64,000 nt of DNA. It comes from CALDTK01 sp965213735 (GTDB taxonomy: Bacteria; Bacteroidota; Bacteroidia; Chitinophagales; Saprospiraceae). A model generated the notes under the pieces. That model was given only the letters and a program-made list of their open reading frames with translations, did not search any database and was not told the DNA's origin. Of this stretch, positions 26,598 through 35,225 are shown in pieces. How positions within the stretch are numbered: position 1 is the first letter of the stretch; every line of letters starts with the position of its first letter. Made by a program: the position numbers and the translations under genes. The DNA lies in assembly GCA_965213735.1 (NCBI GenBank), contig CBDCAB010000005.1, positions 744,001 to 808,000 of the forward strand, written 5' to 3'.

Positions 26598-27389
26598 ATG
26601 GCTACCAAACGTGAAACCCTCAACACCCTTTTCTCCGCTGGCTTCATTGCCAAAGGCATTGTCTACATACTGGTTGGTGTGCTCACGCTCGTCACCGTCC
26701 TCGGATTTTCGGGAGGAGGTATTGAAGGTCCGCGGGGCATCTTAAAGTGGGTTGCCGAGCAGCCCTTTGGGCGTATACTCGTGGGGCTGCTCAGTGCCGG
26801 TTTGTTGGGCTATGCACTCTGGCGCCTCTACCGTGGCATTGCCGACCCACTACGTGAAGGCAAAGAACCTACATCGGTTGCCAAACGGCTTGGCTATGTC
26901 GGTTCTGGTTTGGTCAATGGTACCTTGGCAGTCATAGGTCTTCGATTGGCGATTATGGGTGGCTCCAGTAGTAGCAGTGGCACCTCCCAACAAGGTATGG
27001 TGGCCAACCTCCTGCAAGAGTCCTGGGGGCAGTGGCTGGTTGGGATTGTTGGTGTAATTGTGATTGGAGTAGGGTGCTACCAGGTGTATAAGGGCGTGAA
27101 GACCGCCTTCGTGCAGGACATCGCTTGGCGGGGCATCTCCAACAACACGATTAAGCAGATTGGGCGCTATGGATTCTTTGCTAGAGGTCTGGTATTTGGC
27201 ATCATTGGCTACTTCCTCATTCGTGCTGCCACTAGTGATGATGCAAGTGAGTTTAAAGGTACTGAAGGAGCCTTGGAGTACCTGGCCGCTAATCCCTATG
27301 GGCTCTGGTTGCTGGGCTTTACCAGTGCCGGCTTACTGCTATTTGGGATCTTCTCTGTGCTGAAGGGTTGGTTTGGTAGTATAAAATAG
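26598..27389 (+). CDS. DUF1206 integral-membrane protein
   Basis: A 263-residue protein made of three homologous units of about 80 residues, each with two membrane helices. The unit starts are AGFIAKGIVYILVGVLTL, LGYVGSGLVNGTLAVIGL and IGRYGFFARGLVFGIIGYFL, and each second helix follows a short W/PxG-type turn (LLSAGLLGYALWRLYRGI, IVGVIVIGVGCYQVYKGV, FTSAGLLLFGIFSVLKG). This is the DUF1206 architecture; the function is unknown. It is divergent from the desaturase gene and convergent with the aminopeptidase gene. Confidence 0.9.
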   Translation: MATKRETLNTLFSAGFIAKGIVYILVGVLTLVTVLGFSGGGIEGPRGILKWVAEQPFGRILVGLLSAGLLGYALWRLYRGIADPLREGKEPTSVAKRLGYVGSGLVNGTLAVIGLRLAIMGGSSSSSGTSQQGMVANLLQESWGQWLVGIVGVIVIGVGCYQVYKGVKTAFVQDIAWRGISNNTIKQIGRYGFFARGLVFGIIGYFLIRAATSDDASEFKGTEGALEYLAANPYGLWLLGFTSAGLLLFGIFSVLKGWFGSIK

Positions 27390-27390
27390 C

Positions 27391-27407
27391 GCGGACCGTT
27401 GGTCCGC
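27391..27407. terminator. GC-rich hairpin between convergent genes
   Basis: GCGGACCGTTGGTCCGC forms a perfect 7-bp stem with a 3-nt loop directly after the DUF1206 stop. There is no long T run, but its position between two converging genes suits a bidirectional terminator. Confidence 0.5.
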
Positions 27408-27436
27408 CGCTCTCGCATCAGAAATTGGAGCTACCG

Positions 27437-30055
27437 CTACATCCCCCCAAATACCCCCTGCAACTGCGCATTTGTCTCGGCAGCTTTAATCGCTTCTATC
27501 TCCTCGGTAATGACATTCGCCACATCACTCATGCCAGGAATACTGCTCAAGGATGGTTCAGAAACCAGCGCTTGTCGCAACTCCGCAAGTGCACTCGTGA
27601 AGCCGTAGCGCCGCCACAAGCTCGTGCTTTGGTCCATCGCCTGCTCGCCTACCGTTTTTACAGCTTTCGCCAAAACCTCCGGCCCATTCTGTAATGCCAA
27701 CCCAAGATAGGCGCCCACAAAGGGACCAGCAGCCTGATTGTCTACCTTACTCAACGTGCGCTCGAAAAACGGCAAATAACTCGCATCTCCCGTACTTGCG
27801 TATATGCTCGCTACGCCACTCAGCAATTCATCGTTTGGACTAGTTTCCAAAGCCTTGGCTCGCGTTATTGCTTCAGTCGGATTAACCTTGAATAGGCCCT
27901 GCAAGCCGCTCGTCATCACGCCGTAGCTCTGGTCCTTGTCGAGCACCTCGAGGTAAAGGGCCGCCAGTTCAGGATCATCGAGTTGCGCTAGCCTCGACAA
28001 TGCACCCGAACGGACAGTGCCTACCTCGTCTGTACGCGCAACCTGTTTGAGCTGTTCTACAGCAGCAGGATCAGACACGTCGATGAGGGCAATCGCATTG
28101 TTTCGCACCCGCATACTCTTCGCAGCGAGGGCAGAATTAATGAGTTTTGGCGAAAGCTGAAAACCTTCACTCTCTACCTCCTGGCGCAAAGCCCGAATAG
28201 CCTGCAGACGCCGCCGTTGCTCAGGCACACGCTCAAAAATTATGACCTGCTCCTGCGGCGAACGCTCCTCATTGTAGACAGCGAGAATGGTCGATTGAGG
28301 ATCGAAGACCACCAAATCATCTGCCCCCGCAGGCACCGTAAAGCTTTGCTTGCGCTTATCTACCACCACCTCGTGCAGCACAGGGGCAGCACCATTGGCA
28401 GGGTAAACCCCGATAGTAGTAGGCAATCGGAAAATCGGCCGGAACTCCTCCACATCTTGAGTCTGCTCTACCGTCACCGTAGTCTGCCCATCGCCACGCG
28501 TGTACTCCACCTCCAGCTCGGGATGTCCGTTGCCAATAAACCACTGATCAAAAAACCAGTGCAAGTCCTCACCAACAGTGTCCTCAAATGCTATGCGCAA
28601 CTCATCGACTTCAACCGCCGTGTATTGGTGCTCCTTGAGGTAGCGCTGTAAGCCAGCAAAAAAAGCCTCATCGCCCAGCTGTTTGCGCAGCATGTGCAGC
28701 ACCAGCCCACCTTTGTTGTAGGAATGACCGTCAAACATGTCTTCCTCGCTATCGTACTGGTACCAAATGAGCGGGTGAAATCCGCCACCACGACCGCTGC
28801 CGAGGTAGCCTTCCAGCTCGTTGAGTCGGTGATCTTCGGCTGCTTCAATGCCGTCGTGATGCTCAAACCAGAGGTACTCTGAATAGTTGGCAAAGCCTTC
28901 GTTGAGCGTAAGGTTGCTCCAGCTTTCGGTCGTCACCAAATCCCCAAACCAATGGTGAAACAGCTCATGCGCGACGATGAGGTCGTTGTTGTCTTCAGCC
29001 AGCTCCCGGTCGTCCTTTTGCACGAACTCTCCGAAGATTACGGCGCTCGTGTTTTCCATAGCTCCGCTCACATAATCACGGACCACGATTTGCGCGTATT
29101 TCGGCCAGGGGTAGTCGACGCCGAGCAGCTCTGAGAAAAATTCGAGCATTTCCGGCGTATGCGCAAAAATCTCCTTAGCGTGCGGCTCGTATTTCTCCTC
29201 GACGTAGTAGCTCAGCGGCACGTTGCGCCACTGATCGTCCACCTTCGCAAACTCGCCTACCGCAATCATGTGCAGGTAAGGCGCATGCGGCTGGTCCATA
29301 CGCCAGTAGTCGGTGCGCATGATGGGTCCGGTTGGCTCTGATGAGATGAGCAGCCCGTTACTAAGCGTCTTGTACTTGTTGTCGACCGTTATCCAAAATT
29401 CCTGAGTTGAGCGCTCATTAGGCTGGTCGATAGTGGGCATCCAGCGGGAGTTGTGTTCGGTTTCTCCCTGCGTCCAGATTTGCTGAGGCTTATTGGGTTC
29501 GCTACCGTCGGGATTGATAAAGAAGAGGCCTTTGTCGCTGGTGATGGCTGCCGATCCACCACTGGCCGAGGGCGTGGCGGTATAGTCGAGAAACACCTCG
29601 TATTCCTGCCCCCGTTGGTACTCACGAGGCAGCTCGATGGTCACCTCCCGCCCATCGTAGGTGTATTTGAGGTCTTGGCCCGCGTTGCTGCCCAGCTTTA
29701 TCGACTTAAACTCAAACCCTTTCGCATCGAGGGTGAGGGTTCTTTGCGGATAGAAGGTCGGCTTGAGTTTCAGCGTAGCCTGGCCGATCACTTGTTCCTT
29801 CTCCCAATCGAAACGCACCCGTAGTTTGGTGTGAATGAGGTCATTGGGTCGAGCTTGTTCAGCGCGGTAGGTGGGCAGTTCGTAGTCCTCCGCATTAACC
29901 GGTGGGCGCTCTGCCGTAATCATCATGGTGTCGAGCTGGCGCTGCTCGGTCGAGGCTGGCAGCGGCGTCTGCACGACTTTTTTGGATGAGTTACAGGAGG
30001 AGGCAATCAGTGCTGTTGCAGCAAGTAAGCAGGCCAGTTTATGCATATCAGACAT
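27437..30055 (-). CDS. M1-family aminopeptidase, lipoprotein
   Basis: Zinc aminopeptidase, probably cutting N-terminal residues from peptides at the cell envelope. The 872-residue protein starts MSDMHKLACLLAATALIASS followed by Cys-Asn-Ser, a lipoprotein signal peptide. The first 400 residues carry the M1 N-terminal beta domain; the exopeptidase motif is VSGAMENTS, and the zinc site is HELFHHWFGD with the third ligand in LNEGFANYSEYLWF, spaced HExxH-x18-E. A downstream Tyr (SYNKGGLVL) fits the transition-state tyrosine. The last 250 residues form HEAT/ARM-like helical repeats (AVEQLKQVARTDEVGTVRS, LAALYLEVLDKDQ). The 5' end and upstream region are duplicated at 32905-33117. Confidence 0.93.
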   Translation of the reverse strand: MSDMHKLACLLAATALIASSCNSSKKVVQTPLPASTEQRQLDTMMITAERPPVNAEDYELPTYRAEQARPNDLIHTKLRVRFDWEKEQVIGQATLKLKPTFYPQRTLTLDAKGFEFKSIKLGSNAGQDLKYTYDGREVTIELPREYQRGQEYEVFLDYTATPSASGGSAAITSDKGLFFINPDGSEPNKPQQIWTQGETEHNSRWMPTIDQPNERSTQEFWITVDNKYKTLSNGLLISSEPTGPIMRTDYWRMDQPHAPYLHMIAVGEFAKVDDQWRNVPLSYYVEEKYEPHAKEIFAHTPEMLEFFSELLGVDYPWPKYAQIVVRDYVSGAMENTSAVIFGEFVQKDDRELAEDNNDLIVAHELFHHWFGDLVTTESWSNLTLNEGFANYSEYLWFEHHDGIEAAEDHRLNELEGYLGSGRGGGFHPLIWYQYDSEEDMFDGHSYNKGGLVLHMLRKQLGDEAFFAGLQRYLKEHQYTAVEVDELRIAFEDTVGEDLHWFFDQWFIGNGHPELEVEYTRGDGQTTVTVEQTQDVEEFRPIFRLPTTIGVYPANGAAPVLHEVVVDKRKQSFTVPAGADDLVVFDPQSTILAVYNEERSPQEQVIIFERVPEQRRRLQAIRALRQEVESEGFQLSPKLINSALAAKSMRVRNNAIALIDVSDPAAVEQLKQVARTDEVGTVRSGALSRLAQLDDPELAALYLEVLDKDQSYGVMTSGLQGLFKVNPTEAITRAKALETSPNDELLSGVASIYASTGDASYLPFFERTLSKVDNQAAGPFVGAYLGLALQNGPEVLAKAVKTVGEQAMDQSTSLWRRYGFTSALAELRQALVSEPSLSSIPGMSDVANVITEEIEAIKAAETNAQLQGVFGGM

Positions 30056-30170
30056 TCAGTACTTCAGCCCAGTCAACGCTGGAAGTGAGGCCGAAGATAT
30101 CCTGCGTCTGTTAGGAGTGGGTTATAGTGCTTTCGCCAAAACAAGAGGAGCCGCCCTCTACATGAGATGG
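29958..30170. repeat. Dispersed duplication, copy A (aminopeptidase 5' end)
   Basis: About 213 bp covering the first codons of the M1 aminopeptidase and its upstream region. It is nearly identical to 32905-33117, with about 17 differences by eye, in the same orientation. It includes one exact GTTTTGGCGAAAGC word at 30129-30142; the matching site in copy B has one change. Confidence 0.9.
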
Positions 30171-30171
30171 C

Positions 30172-30455
30172 GGGTGGAGTGAGGTTTTTTGGCATTGCCG
30201 GGGCCTGATATGTGTCCGCCTAGAATTCCACGACGCGAGTGGGTAGATGATCGGTTATTCGTTGATGCGAGGTGAGAATTTATGGCATCCCCGGGGCCTG
30301 ACAATCATACAATATGATCAGTCCTGTGCCTACGGGCAAGACAATTCTTGCAGCCAGATTGGTGCTTTTGTGGGACCCGGGGGATTCTTACTATATGACC
30401 CGTGCTACGGGGCGGGCGCAGAGCTGGGAGAAAATTTATCGAGTTTTAAACTGCT
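30172..30455. other. Intergenic, two short similar segments, no gene recognised
   Basis: The words GGCATTGCCGGGGCCTGATA near 30190 and GGCATCCCCGGGGCCTGACA near 30283 are similar and both contain a CCGGGG core. An open frame at 30247-30606 on the plus strand has no recognisable product. The missing 3' part of the neighbouring peroxidase-type gene is not found here. Confidence 0.4.
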
Positions 30456-31064
30456 TTATGTGAGTGGGGAAAGCTCGGGGCATAGAAATACCCGCTCGCG
30501 CATGGTGTTCACTCCGGCCGGGGTGTCGAAGCCTGTGACGCCCATGGTGAATATCCGCACGAGACCAAAACGAGCTGCCGCAAACAGTTCTGCAGCTCCG
30601 AGTTGATGGCGGGTGATACTCTTGACCAATCGAGGCGTACTGCTGCTGAGTTGATCTAATGTTTTAGCGAAAGCTGTCCGCTCAAAAGGCTCTGCATAGA
30701 GTTGCTCCTCCATTATCTGAAATCCTTGCGGCATGAGTACGTGCAGGTCGGCCACCTTCTGCTCCACGCTGGGCAGGGGAGCTCCATTGATGTAGCGCTT
30801 GACTGCGCTTTCGTCTAATAATGCAGCTAGCCATTCGACACGTTTGTACGCCAGGCGGGCATTGGTAAATCGAGTCTGTAAGGTTTGTGTGATTGCACCG
30901 CTACGGGAGGCCCCTGCCAGGGCTGCGGTGCTGGTTTGCCAATCTCGCATGTTTTGTCGAAAGGCGAAAACCTCATCGGCTACCGGCAGGCGTTCCAAAC
31001 ATATCGGTAAGAGCTGTAGCCAAATATAGTGAGACGTGATTAACTTAGCCGGATGCGCATACAT
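30456..31064 (-). pseudogene. N-terminal fragment of a cytochrome-c-peroxidase-type protein
   Basis: The 202-residue frame matches what I know as the helical N-terminal region of Bacteroidota di-heme cytochrome c peroxidase (MauG-like) proteins. Visible pieces are FAFRQNMRDW, RFTNARLAYKRVEWLAALL, INGAPLPSVEQKV, PQGFQIMEEQLY, LFAAARFGLVRIFTMGVTGF and DTPAG. In intact relatives this is followed by the heme-binding peroxidase domain with two CxxCH motifs. Here the frame ends about 20 residues after GFDTPAG and no CxxCH follows. The N-terminus is also poorly formed, with only a weak signal-like stretch (LQLLPIC). It overlaps the divergent T9SS gene by 12 bp. Probably a decayed remnant; the family call is from pattern memory. 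Confidence 0.55.
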
Positions 31065-32465
31065 CTGGCTATTTGCTTGTTCGTCTTATGTCACACGTTT
31101 GCCTTCGCGACACATAATGTGGCCGGAGACATTAGCTACCGGCATATATCAGGGTATACGTACGAGGTAACAATAACTACATATACAGCGTACCTCGGAA
31201 TTGCCTCAATGGCAGATCGGCATGCTCTCCTACTTAGTTGGGGTGATGGAAATGAGCAAACTGTACAAAGAGCGCAGGAGGTAATCGTTGACATCAACCG
31301 CAAGCGAAATACCTATATAGCACAACATACATACAATCAAGCTGGTAGATACACTCTATTCATGAGCGACCCACATCGGACTGCTGGTATAAAGAATATC
31401 ACTAATTCGCATAATGAGTCCTTTTATATAGAATCAATACTCCTGCTTAGCGACGACCCGTCAGAGTCCAACAACAGTTCGGCTTCACTCACTCATCCTC
31501 TTTTTGTTGCGCCACCAAATAAGACATACCGTGTTAGCTTAGGAATATATGACTCTGACGGGGATATCCTAACACATAGGCTTATCTCACCGAAAGGTGA
31601 AAACGGGAACGATGTGGCTCAGTATATTGAGCTGGATGATGCAAGCGTGACTCCATTTGGAGGTGAGTTCATTTGGATGACTGGGCAGCGTAGTGGTTTG
31701 TATAGCTTCAGCATAGAAACCACAGAATATCGCGATGGAGAATTAATCGGACGTGTGATCCGAGACTTCATGGTTCTCGTCGATAATATTTCGTGTATTG
31801 GAAACTTTACTCCTGGCAATAGCCTTTCAGCAAATGCTGATGGACAGCTCGAAATTAAATCAACAGCCGGTGATTCTGTAAATTTCGTGCTAACTTATGA
31901 TCTGGCTGTACCTGCTGCAACACGTACTATGCTCGAGATCTTTGCAGAGGATACTGTATTAGTTGGCTCTATTACTGTGGACACTTCAGCCAGTACGTCA
32001 TCACAAGCGGTAATTGATGTCAAATGGCAAACTACTGCGCTTGATGCAAGGTGTGCGGGATACCCTTTTGTTGTTAGGGTTTCAACTTCGCTAGGCGGAG
32101 TAGATTACGCCGACGACATCAGTGTTATGGTATATCTAGAAGAGCAGACCTCTACTGTTTGTCAAGATGCCAGAAATGCAGCCTTCCAATCGACACCTTC
32201 TGAGGATGCTACTGCCCAGATTGACGATATTTTTAAGGTGTGGCCCAATCCAGCGCAAAATGTTGTCTATATACAGGCAGACTTGATCCCAAAAGGGTCT
32301 CGTATACGGCTGTGCTCTCTGAGTGGATTGATTTTAAACGAAATTGACGCTGCTTTGCAAACTAGAATTTCACTGCACAACGTTCCTGCTGGCATGTATT
32401 CGCTTCAGGTAATCACTCCGTCTGGCGCTACGCAAGACCTAAGGTTAATCGTTCAGCATCAGTAA
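31053..32465 (+). CDS. Secreted PKD-like protein with T9SS sorting tail
   Basis: A 470-residue protein with a signal peptide (MRIHLAICLFVLCHTFAFA). The mature start THNVAGDISYRHISGYTYEV is typical of many Bacteroidota surface and gliding-associated proteins. It is followed by LLLSWGDGNEQTVQRAQEV and IAQHTYNQAGRYTLFMSDP, a PKD-like fold with the WGDG turn. A second beta-sandwich holds GIYDSDGDILTHRL and FIWMTGQRSGLYSFSI. The end (FKVWPNPAQNVVYIQADL, RLCSLSGLILNEID, VPAGMYSLQVITPSG) is a clear type A T9SS C-terminal domain. The usual repeat module of gliding proteins with many further domains is absent. Its function is unknown beyond export. Confidence 0.8.
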   Translation: MRIHLAICLFVLCHTFAFATHNVAGDISYRHISGYTYEVTITTYTAYLGIASMADRHALLLSWGDGNEQTVQRAQEVIVDINRKRNTYIAQHTYNQAGRYTLFMSDPHRTAGIKNITNSHNESFYIESILLLSDDPSESNNSSASLTHPLFVAPPNKTYRVSLGIYDSDGDILTHRLISPKGENGNDVAQYIELDDASVTPFGGEFIWMTGQRSGLYSFSIETTEYRDGELIGRVIRDFMVLVDNISCIGNFTPGNSLSANADGQLEIKSTAGDSVNFVLTYDLAVPAATRTMLEIFAEDTVLVGSITVDTSASTSSQAVIDVKWQTTALDARCAGYPFVVRVSTSLGGVDYADDISVMVYLEEQTSTVCQDARNAAFQSTPSEDATAQIDDIFKVWPNPAQNVVYIQADLIPKGSRIRLCSLSGLILNEIDAALQTRISLHNVPAGMYSLQVITPSGATQDLRLIVQHQ

Positions 32466-32904
32466 CTATTTCGCTTGCACCTGCGACACACCAGTTACTA
32501 TCATCTCTTATCGAATACGTAGCGCAACTCACTGCTTCGATGTTTTGTTAACCAAGTCTGTGAAGATTCAATGAATCTGCAGACAATGTCCGTCTACAGA
32601 AAGGGTGCGCATGAGCATCCGGTTTATCTAAGTACTCAGCGTGTAGACGTGCTCAGTTCCGGCCCTACCTCATATTCAATAATGGCATTTAGGACAGCGT
32701 GATTGGTATCCCCTAATGACTTTCAATATGGTCGCAGCTCTGCAATTGCAAATAGTCGTCACGCTATCTTGGGCCACCGGGTGCCTTTAGATAAATTTAA
32801 CTTGCTGAACCGTTGTTTCCTCGAATGCTACACCTGTGATAAATATCTGCTTCACCCCCAGCCTCATCGATGCCGGGAAACGACGGTTCATAGTAAGTCG
32901 GGAT
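32466..32904. other. Intergenic region, no gene recognised
   Basis: About 440 bp after the T9SS gene with no open frame of interest and no clear hairpin. It leads into the duplicated aminopeptidase fragment. Confidence 0.5.
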
Positions 32905-33117
32905 GGCAGCGGCGTCTGCACGACTTTTTTGGACGAGTTACAGGAGGAGGCAATCAGTGCTGTTGCAGCAAGTAAGCAGGCAAGTTTGTGCATATCAGAC
33001 ATGCAGTACTTCAGCCCAATCAACGCTGGAAGTGAGGCCGAAGATATCCTGCGTCTGTTAGGAGAGGGTTATTGTGCTTTTGCCAAAACAACAGGAGCCG
33101 CCCTCTTCACGAGATGA
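32905..33117 (-). pseudogene. Duplicated 5' fragment of the M1 aminopeptidase gene (copy B)
   Basis: Read on the minus strand, this segment encodes MSDMHKLACLLAATALIASS and then CNSSKKVVQTPLP, identical to the start of the aminopeptidase at 27437-30055. It then runs into unrelated sequence (SRLTMNRRFPASM) and stops at 32787. It also carries the whole upstream region of that gene. It therefore looks like a segmental duplication of promoter plus signal-peptide codons, about 3 kb from its source. A short lipoprotein of some 75 residues might still be made, but nothing indicates selection for it. Confidence 0.85.
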
Positions 33118-33141
33118 CGGCTCCTCAATGTCAGCTAGGTT

Positions 33142-33945
33142 TTACCTCTTCCAGGTCTGCACCCATGCAGGAGGCTCTACCATTATGAAGGTGGAGGTGA
33201 GTACAGTATCACCTCGATTCTCTTGGGGGCCGCGTATAGTTACCCAGTCGACGGTTGCGAAACTAGTATCGCGCTCGGTGTAGCCACGAACGTAGCCCAC
33301 CTCCGCAAAGCAATCACCGTTTATCTCGGAACCGGACAAATTGAAGCTAAAGCTCTCCCCATTGAAGAAGCCGTACCTGCCGGAGCTGGTCATGAAGCTA
33401 CCGTAGCCCCAACCTGCCTTTTCTAGCACATTGCCCCATTCGGCTTCAGTGCACCAGGGGGCAATCCACATGTTTTCATCAAGTGAAATTCCAATGGTGG
33501 TGAAGCTTCCGGATCCAAAGCCATTTTGCATCGCTTCTGCTTCATTACGAGAGGAGTTGCCAAAGTAGAGCGTATCGGAAGGCCACCAATCTACGGGTAA
33601 GGAATCGAATAGAACCATTCGATGATATCCTTGCGCGAATTCCTGCACATAGCATAGTTGACCATCACGCCCACCAACAATATACCCTTGCTCAGTATTG
33701 CACTTCAGGCATGGTCCGTTAGGTTCATCTCGCAGAAAGTAGCTGCCAGGCCCACACACCCGCCACGGTGCGAGTGGGTCTTGAGCGATGAGTTCTTCCA
33801 GGGTAAGATCATCATCCTCCTTACAGGAAGAAGGTGCACAAAGTAAGAGTAGTCCTACAGTTAGGATGAGGAGCTTCTTAATGTAGTACTCGGCTATTAA
33901 GCGCTGAGAGCGAGTGCAGGAAGAAGAAAAAAATCTAGCATTCAT
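33142..33945 (-). CDS. Putative lipoprotein of unknown function
   Basis: A 267-residue protein. After a basic N-terminus comes a hydrophobic stretch (LLILTVGLLLLCAPSS) followed by Cys-Lys-Glu-Asp-Asp-Asp, a lipoprotein-like signal with an acidic tail. The first ATG at 33945 may be too early; the signal proper starts around residue 22. The mature part has a small Cys-rich section (VCGPGSYFLRDEPNGPCLKC) and then aromatic, Gly-rich sequence (WCTEAEWGNVLEKAGWGYGS, RYGFFNGESFSFNLSG) with no recognised fold. It lies just next to the duplicated aminopeptidase fragment. No function is proposed. Confidence 0.65.
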   Translation of the reverse strand: MNARFFSSSCTRSQRLIAEYYIKKLLILTVGLLLLCAPSSCKEDDDLTLEELIAQDPLAPWRVCGPGSYFLRDEPNGPCLKCNTEQGYIVGGRDGQLCYVQEFAQGYHRMVLFDSLPVDWWPSDTLYFGNSSRNEAEAMQNGFGSGSFTTIGISLDENMWIAPWCTEAEWGNVLEKAGWGYGSFMTSSGRYGFFNGESFSFNLSGSEINGDCFAEVGYVRGYTERDTSFATVDWVTIRGPQENRGDTVLTSTFIMVEPPAWVQTWKR

Positions 33946-34266
33946 AAGGTTTAGGAGATAAAGCGTGTGACAATGAAATTCACTGAGGAGTCAAAGCTAG
34001 ATCGGGGATTTCACTCGCGAATGGAAATCTTCGTCTGAAGCGACCTAAATATTGTTAATGTTCAAGAAGCCGTACATAATGCCGCCTTATTCTGCTATTC
34101 CCAATTCGCTGCCGTTTTCATGGCTGGAAGGATATAATATTTCGCTACTTATGCCTACCTGCACATCTAGAACTGCAATGCCGCGCAGCCCGCGCATACG
34201 CTCGTGGCCTTCGACCTGCAATGCAATGCGGGCTAAACTCCGCGTAACCGGATCACTGGGAGCTGG

Positions 34267-34290
34267 CCTGACCACTATGATGTGGTCAGG
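34267..34290. repeat. Hairpin family 1, copy a
   Basis: CCTGACCAC-TATGAT-GTGGTCAGG, a perfect 9-bp stem with a 6-nt loop. A sister copy lies at 34415-34438. Confidence 0.9.
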
Positions 34291-34312
34291 TGCGTGCTGG
34301 GCGGTAAGAGTA

Positions 34313-34388
34313 GACGTCGTTCTACCGAGCTATACCAGTAGAAAAATCTTTGCCCGCCGCAAATCACCATACACGGTAGGACGACGTC
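34313..34388. repeat. Long inverted repeat, 15-bp arms
   Basis: Arms GACGTCGTTCTACCG (34313-34327) and CGGTAGGACGACGTC (34374-34388) pair at 14 of 15 positions around a 46-nt spacer. Confidence 0.85.
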
Positions 34389-34414
34389 GGCAGGGCTGAG
34401 TGCTAGAAGGCTGG

Positions 34415-34438
34415 CCTGACCACAATGATGTGGTCAGG
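34415..34438. repeat. Hairpin family 1, copy b
   Basis: CCTGACCAC-AATGAT-GTGGTCAGG, the same perfect 9-bp stem as copy a with one loop change. Confidence 0.9.
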
Positions 34439-34472
34439 TGGGTGCTAGGTGCTGAGCGCTGGCCCCATGGTA

Positions 34473-34543
34473 GTACCCGACGGACCTGATCAGTAGCTCT
34501 ATCCTGCTGAAGAAAATACTCCAAGATCAGGTCCGTCGGGTAC
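34473..34543. repeat. Hairpin family 2, copy a: 19-bp perfect arms
   Basis: Arms GTACCCGACGGACCTGATC (34473-34491) and its exact reverse complement (34525-34543) enclose 33 nt. Sister copies are at 34702-34771 and 45469-45539. Confidence 0.95.
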
Positions 34544-34613
34544 CTATGCCTACCTGCACATCTAGAACGGCAATACCTCGCAGCAGCCGGGTAAACCCAG
34601 GGCTCCTAAAAAC

Positions 34614-34676
34614 GACGCCGCTATGCGGCTACCACACACCCCTTCCGCAGCGTGGCCATAGCCGCATCGCGGCGTC
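34614..34676. repeat. Long inverted repeat, 18-bp arms
   Basis: Arms GACGCCGCTATGCGGCTA (34614-34631) and TAGCCGCATCGCGGCGTC (34659-34676) pair at 17 of 18 positions with a 27-nt loop. Confidence 0.9.
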
Positions 34677-34701
34677 ATTGTCAGGTGCTAGGCATATAGT
34701 T

Positions 34702-34771
34702 GTACCCGATGGACCTGATCAGTATCCTTATCCTTCTAAAGAAAATACTCCAAGATCAGGTCCGTCGGGTA
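34702..34771. repeat. Hairpin family 2, copy b
   Basis: Arms GTACCCGATGGACCTGATC (34702-34720) and GATCAGGTCCGTCGGGTA (34754-34771) pair with one G-T mismatch. The loop keeps AAGAAAATACTCCAA, as in copy a. Confidence 0.95.
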
Positions 34772-35225
34772 GCGAGGCCTACCTGCACTTCGAGAACTGC
34801 AATACCGCGTAGCCCGCCCCTGCGCTTGTAGCTTGCGAACTACAATCCATTGCGGGCTAAACCCCGCGTAACCGGATCCCTACGTGCTAGCCCATCATCA
34901 GTGGGCCGGTTAGGTCCACCATGTGTTCGGCCGGTTTGTATGACCACGCAGTGGGCAGACGGGCTGGGCGGCGTAATAGGGGCTGGGTGACTTGCCTGAG
35001 CACAAGACCTTCAATACCTCGCTGCCCTAGCATATACTAGCAGCCTTAAAAGTACCAAGCTATGCGCGCTAAAGCACGCGTAACCTGACTTCTAGGTGCT
35101 GGGTGCTACACACCCCCCTGCCACATCCCTGTCGCAAATCCACCTCTCCGCAACGAACACCCCTCAACCTTCGTTTATCCACAACGTCTCGGCGAGTGCA
35201 CCGCCGCCAACGCACGCCTTACCTC

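Larger units (their letters stand above)
33946..35225. other. 1.3-kb gene-free field of inverted repeats
   Basis: No convincing gene. The region is a mosaic of at least four hairpin families, listed separately, plus four degenerate copies of a module of the form CTGCACwTCkAGAACTGCAA, an AGCCCGC/GCGGGCT stem with a variable loop, and CCCCGCGTAACCGGATC. The modules are near 34148-34258, 34550-34606, 34778-34880 and 34995-35092, the first and third being the best. CCCAGCA/GGTGCTGGGTGCT heptamer runs join them. The DUF4175 frame is open back to 35103 here but the extension looks non-coding. Confidence 0.75.
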
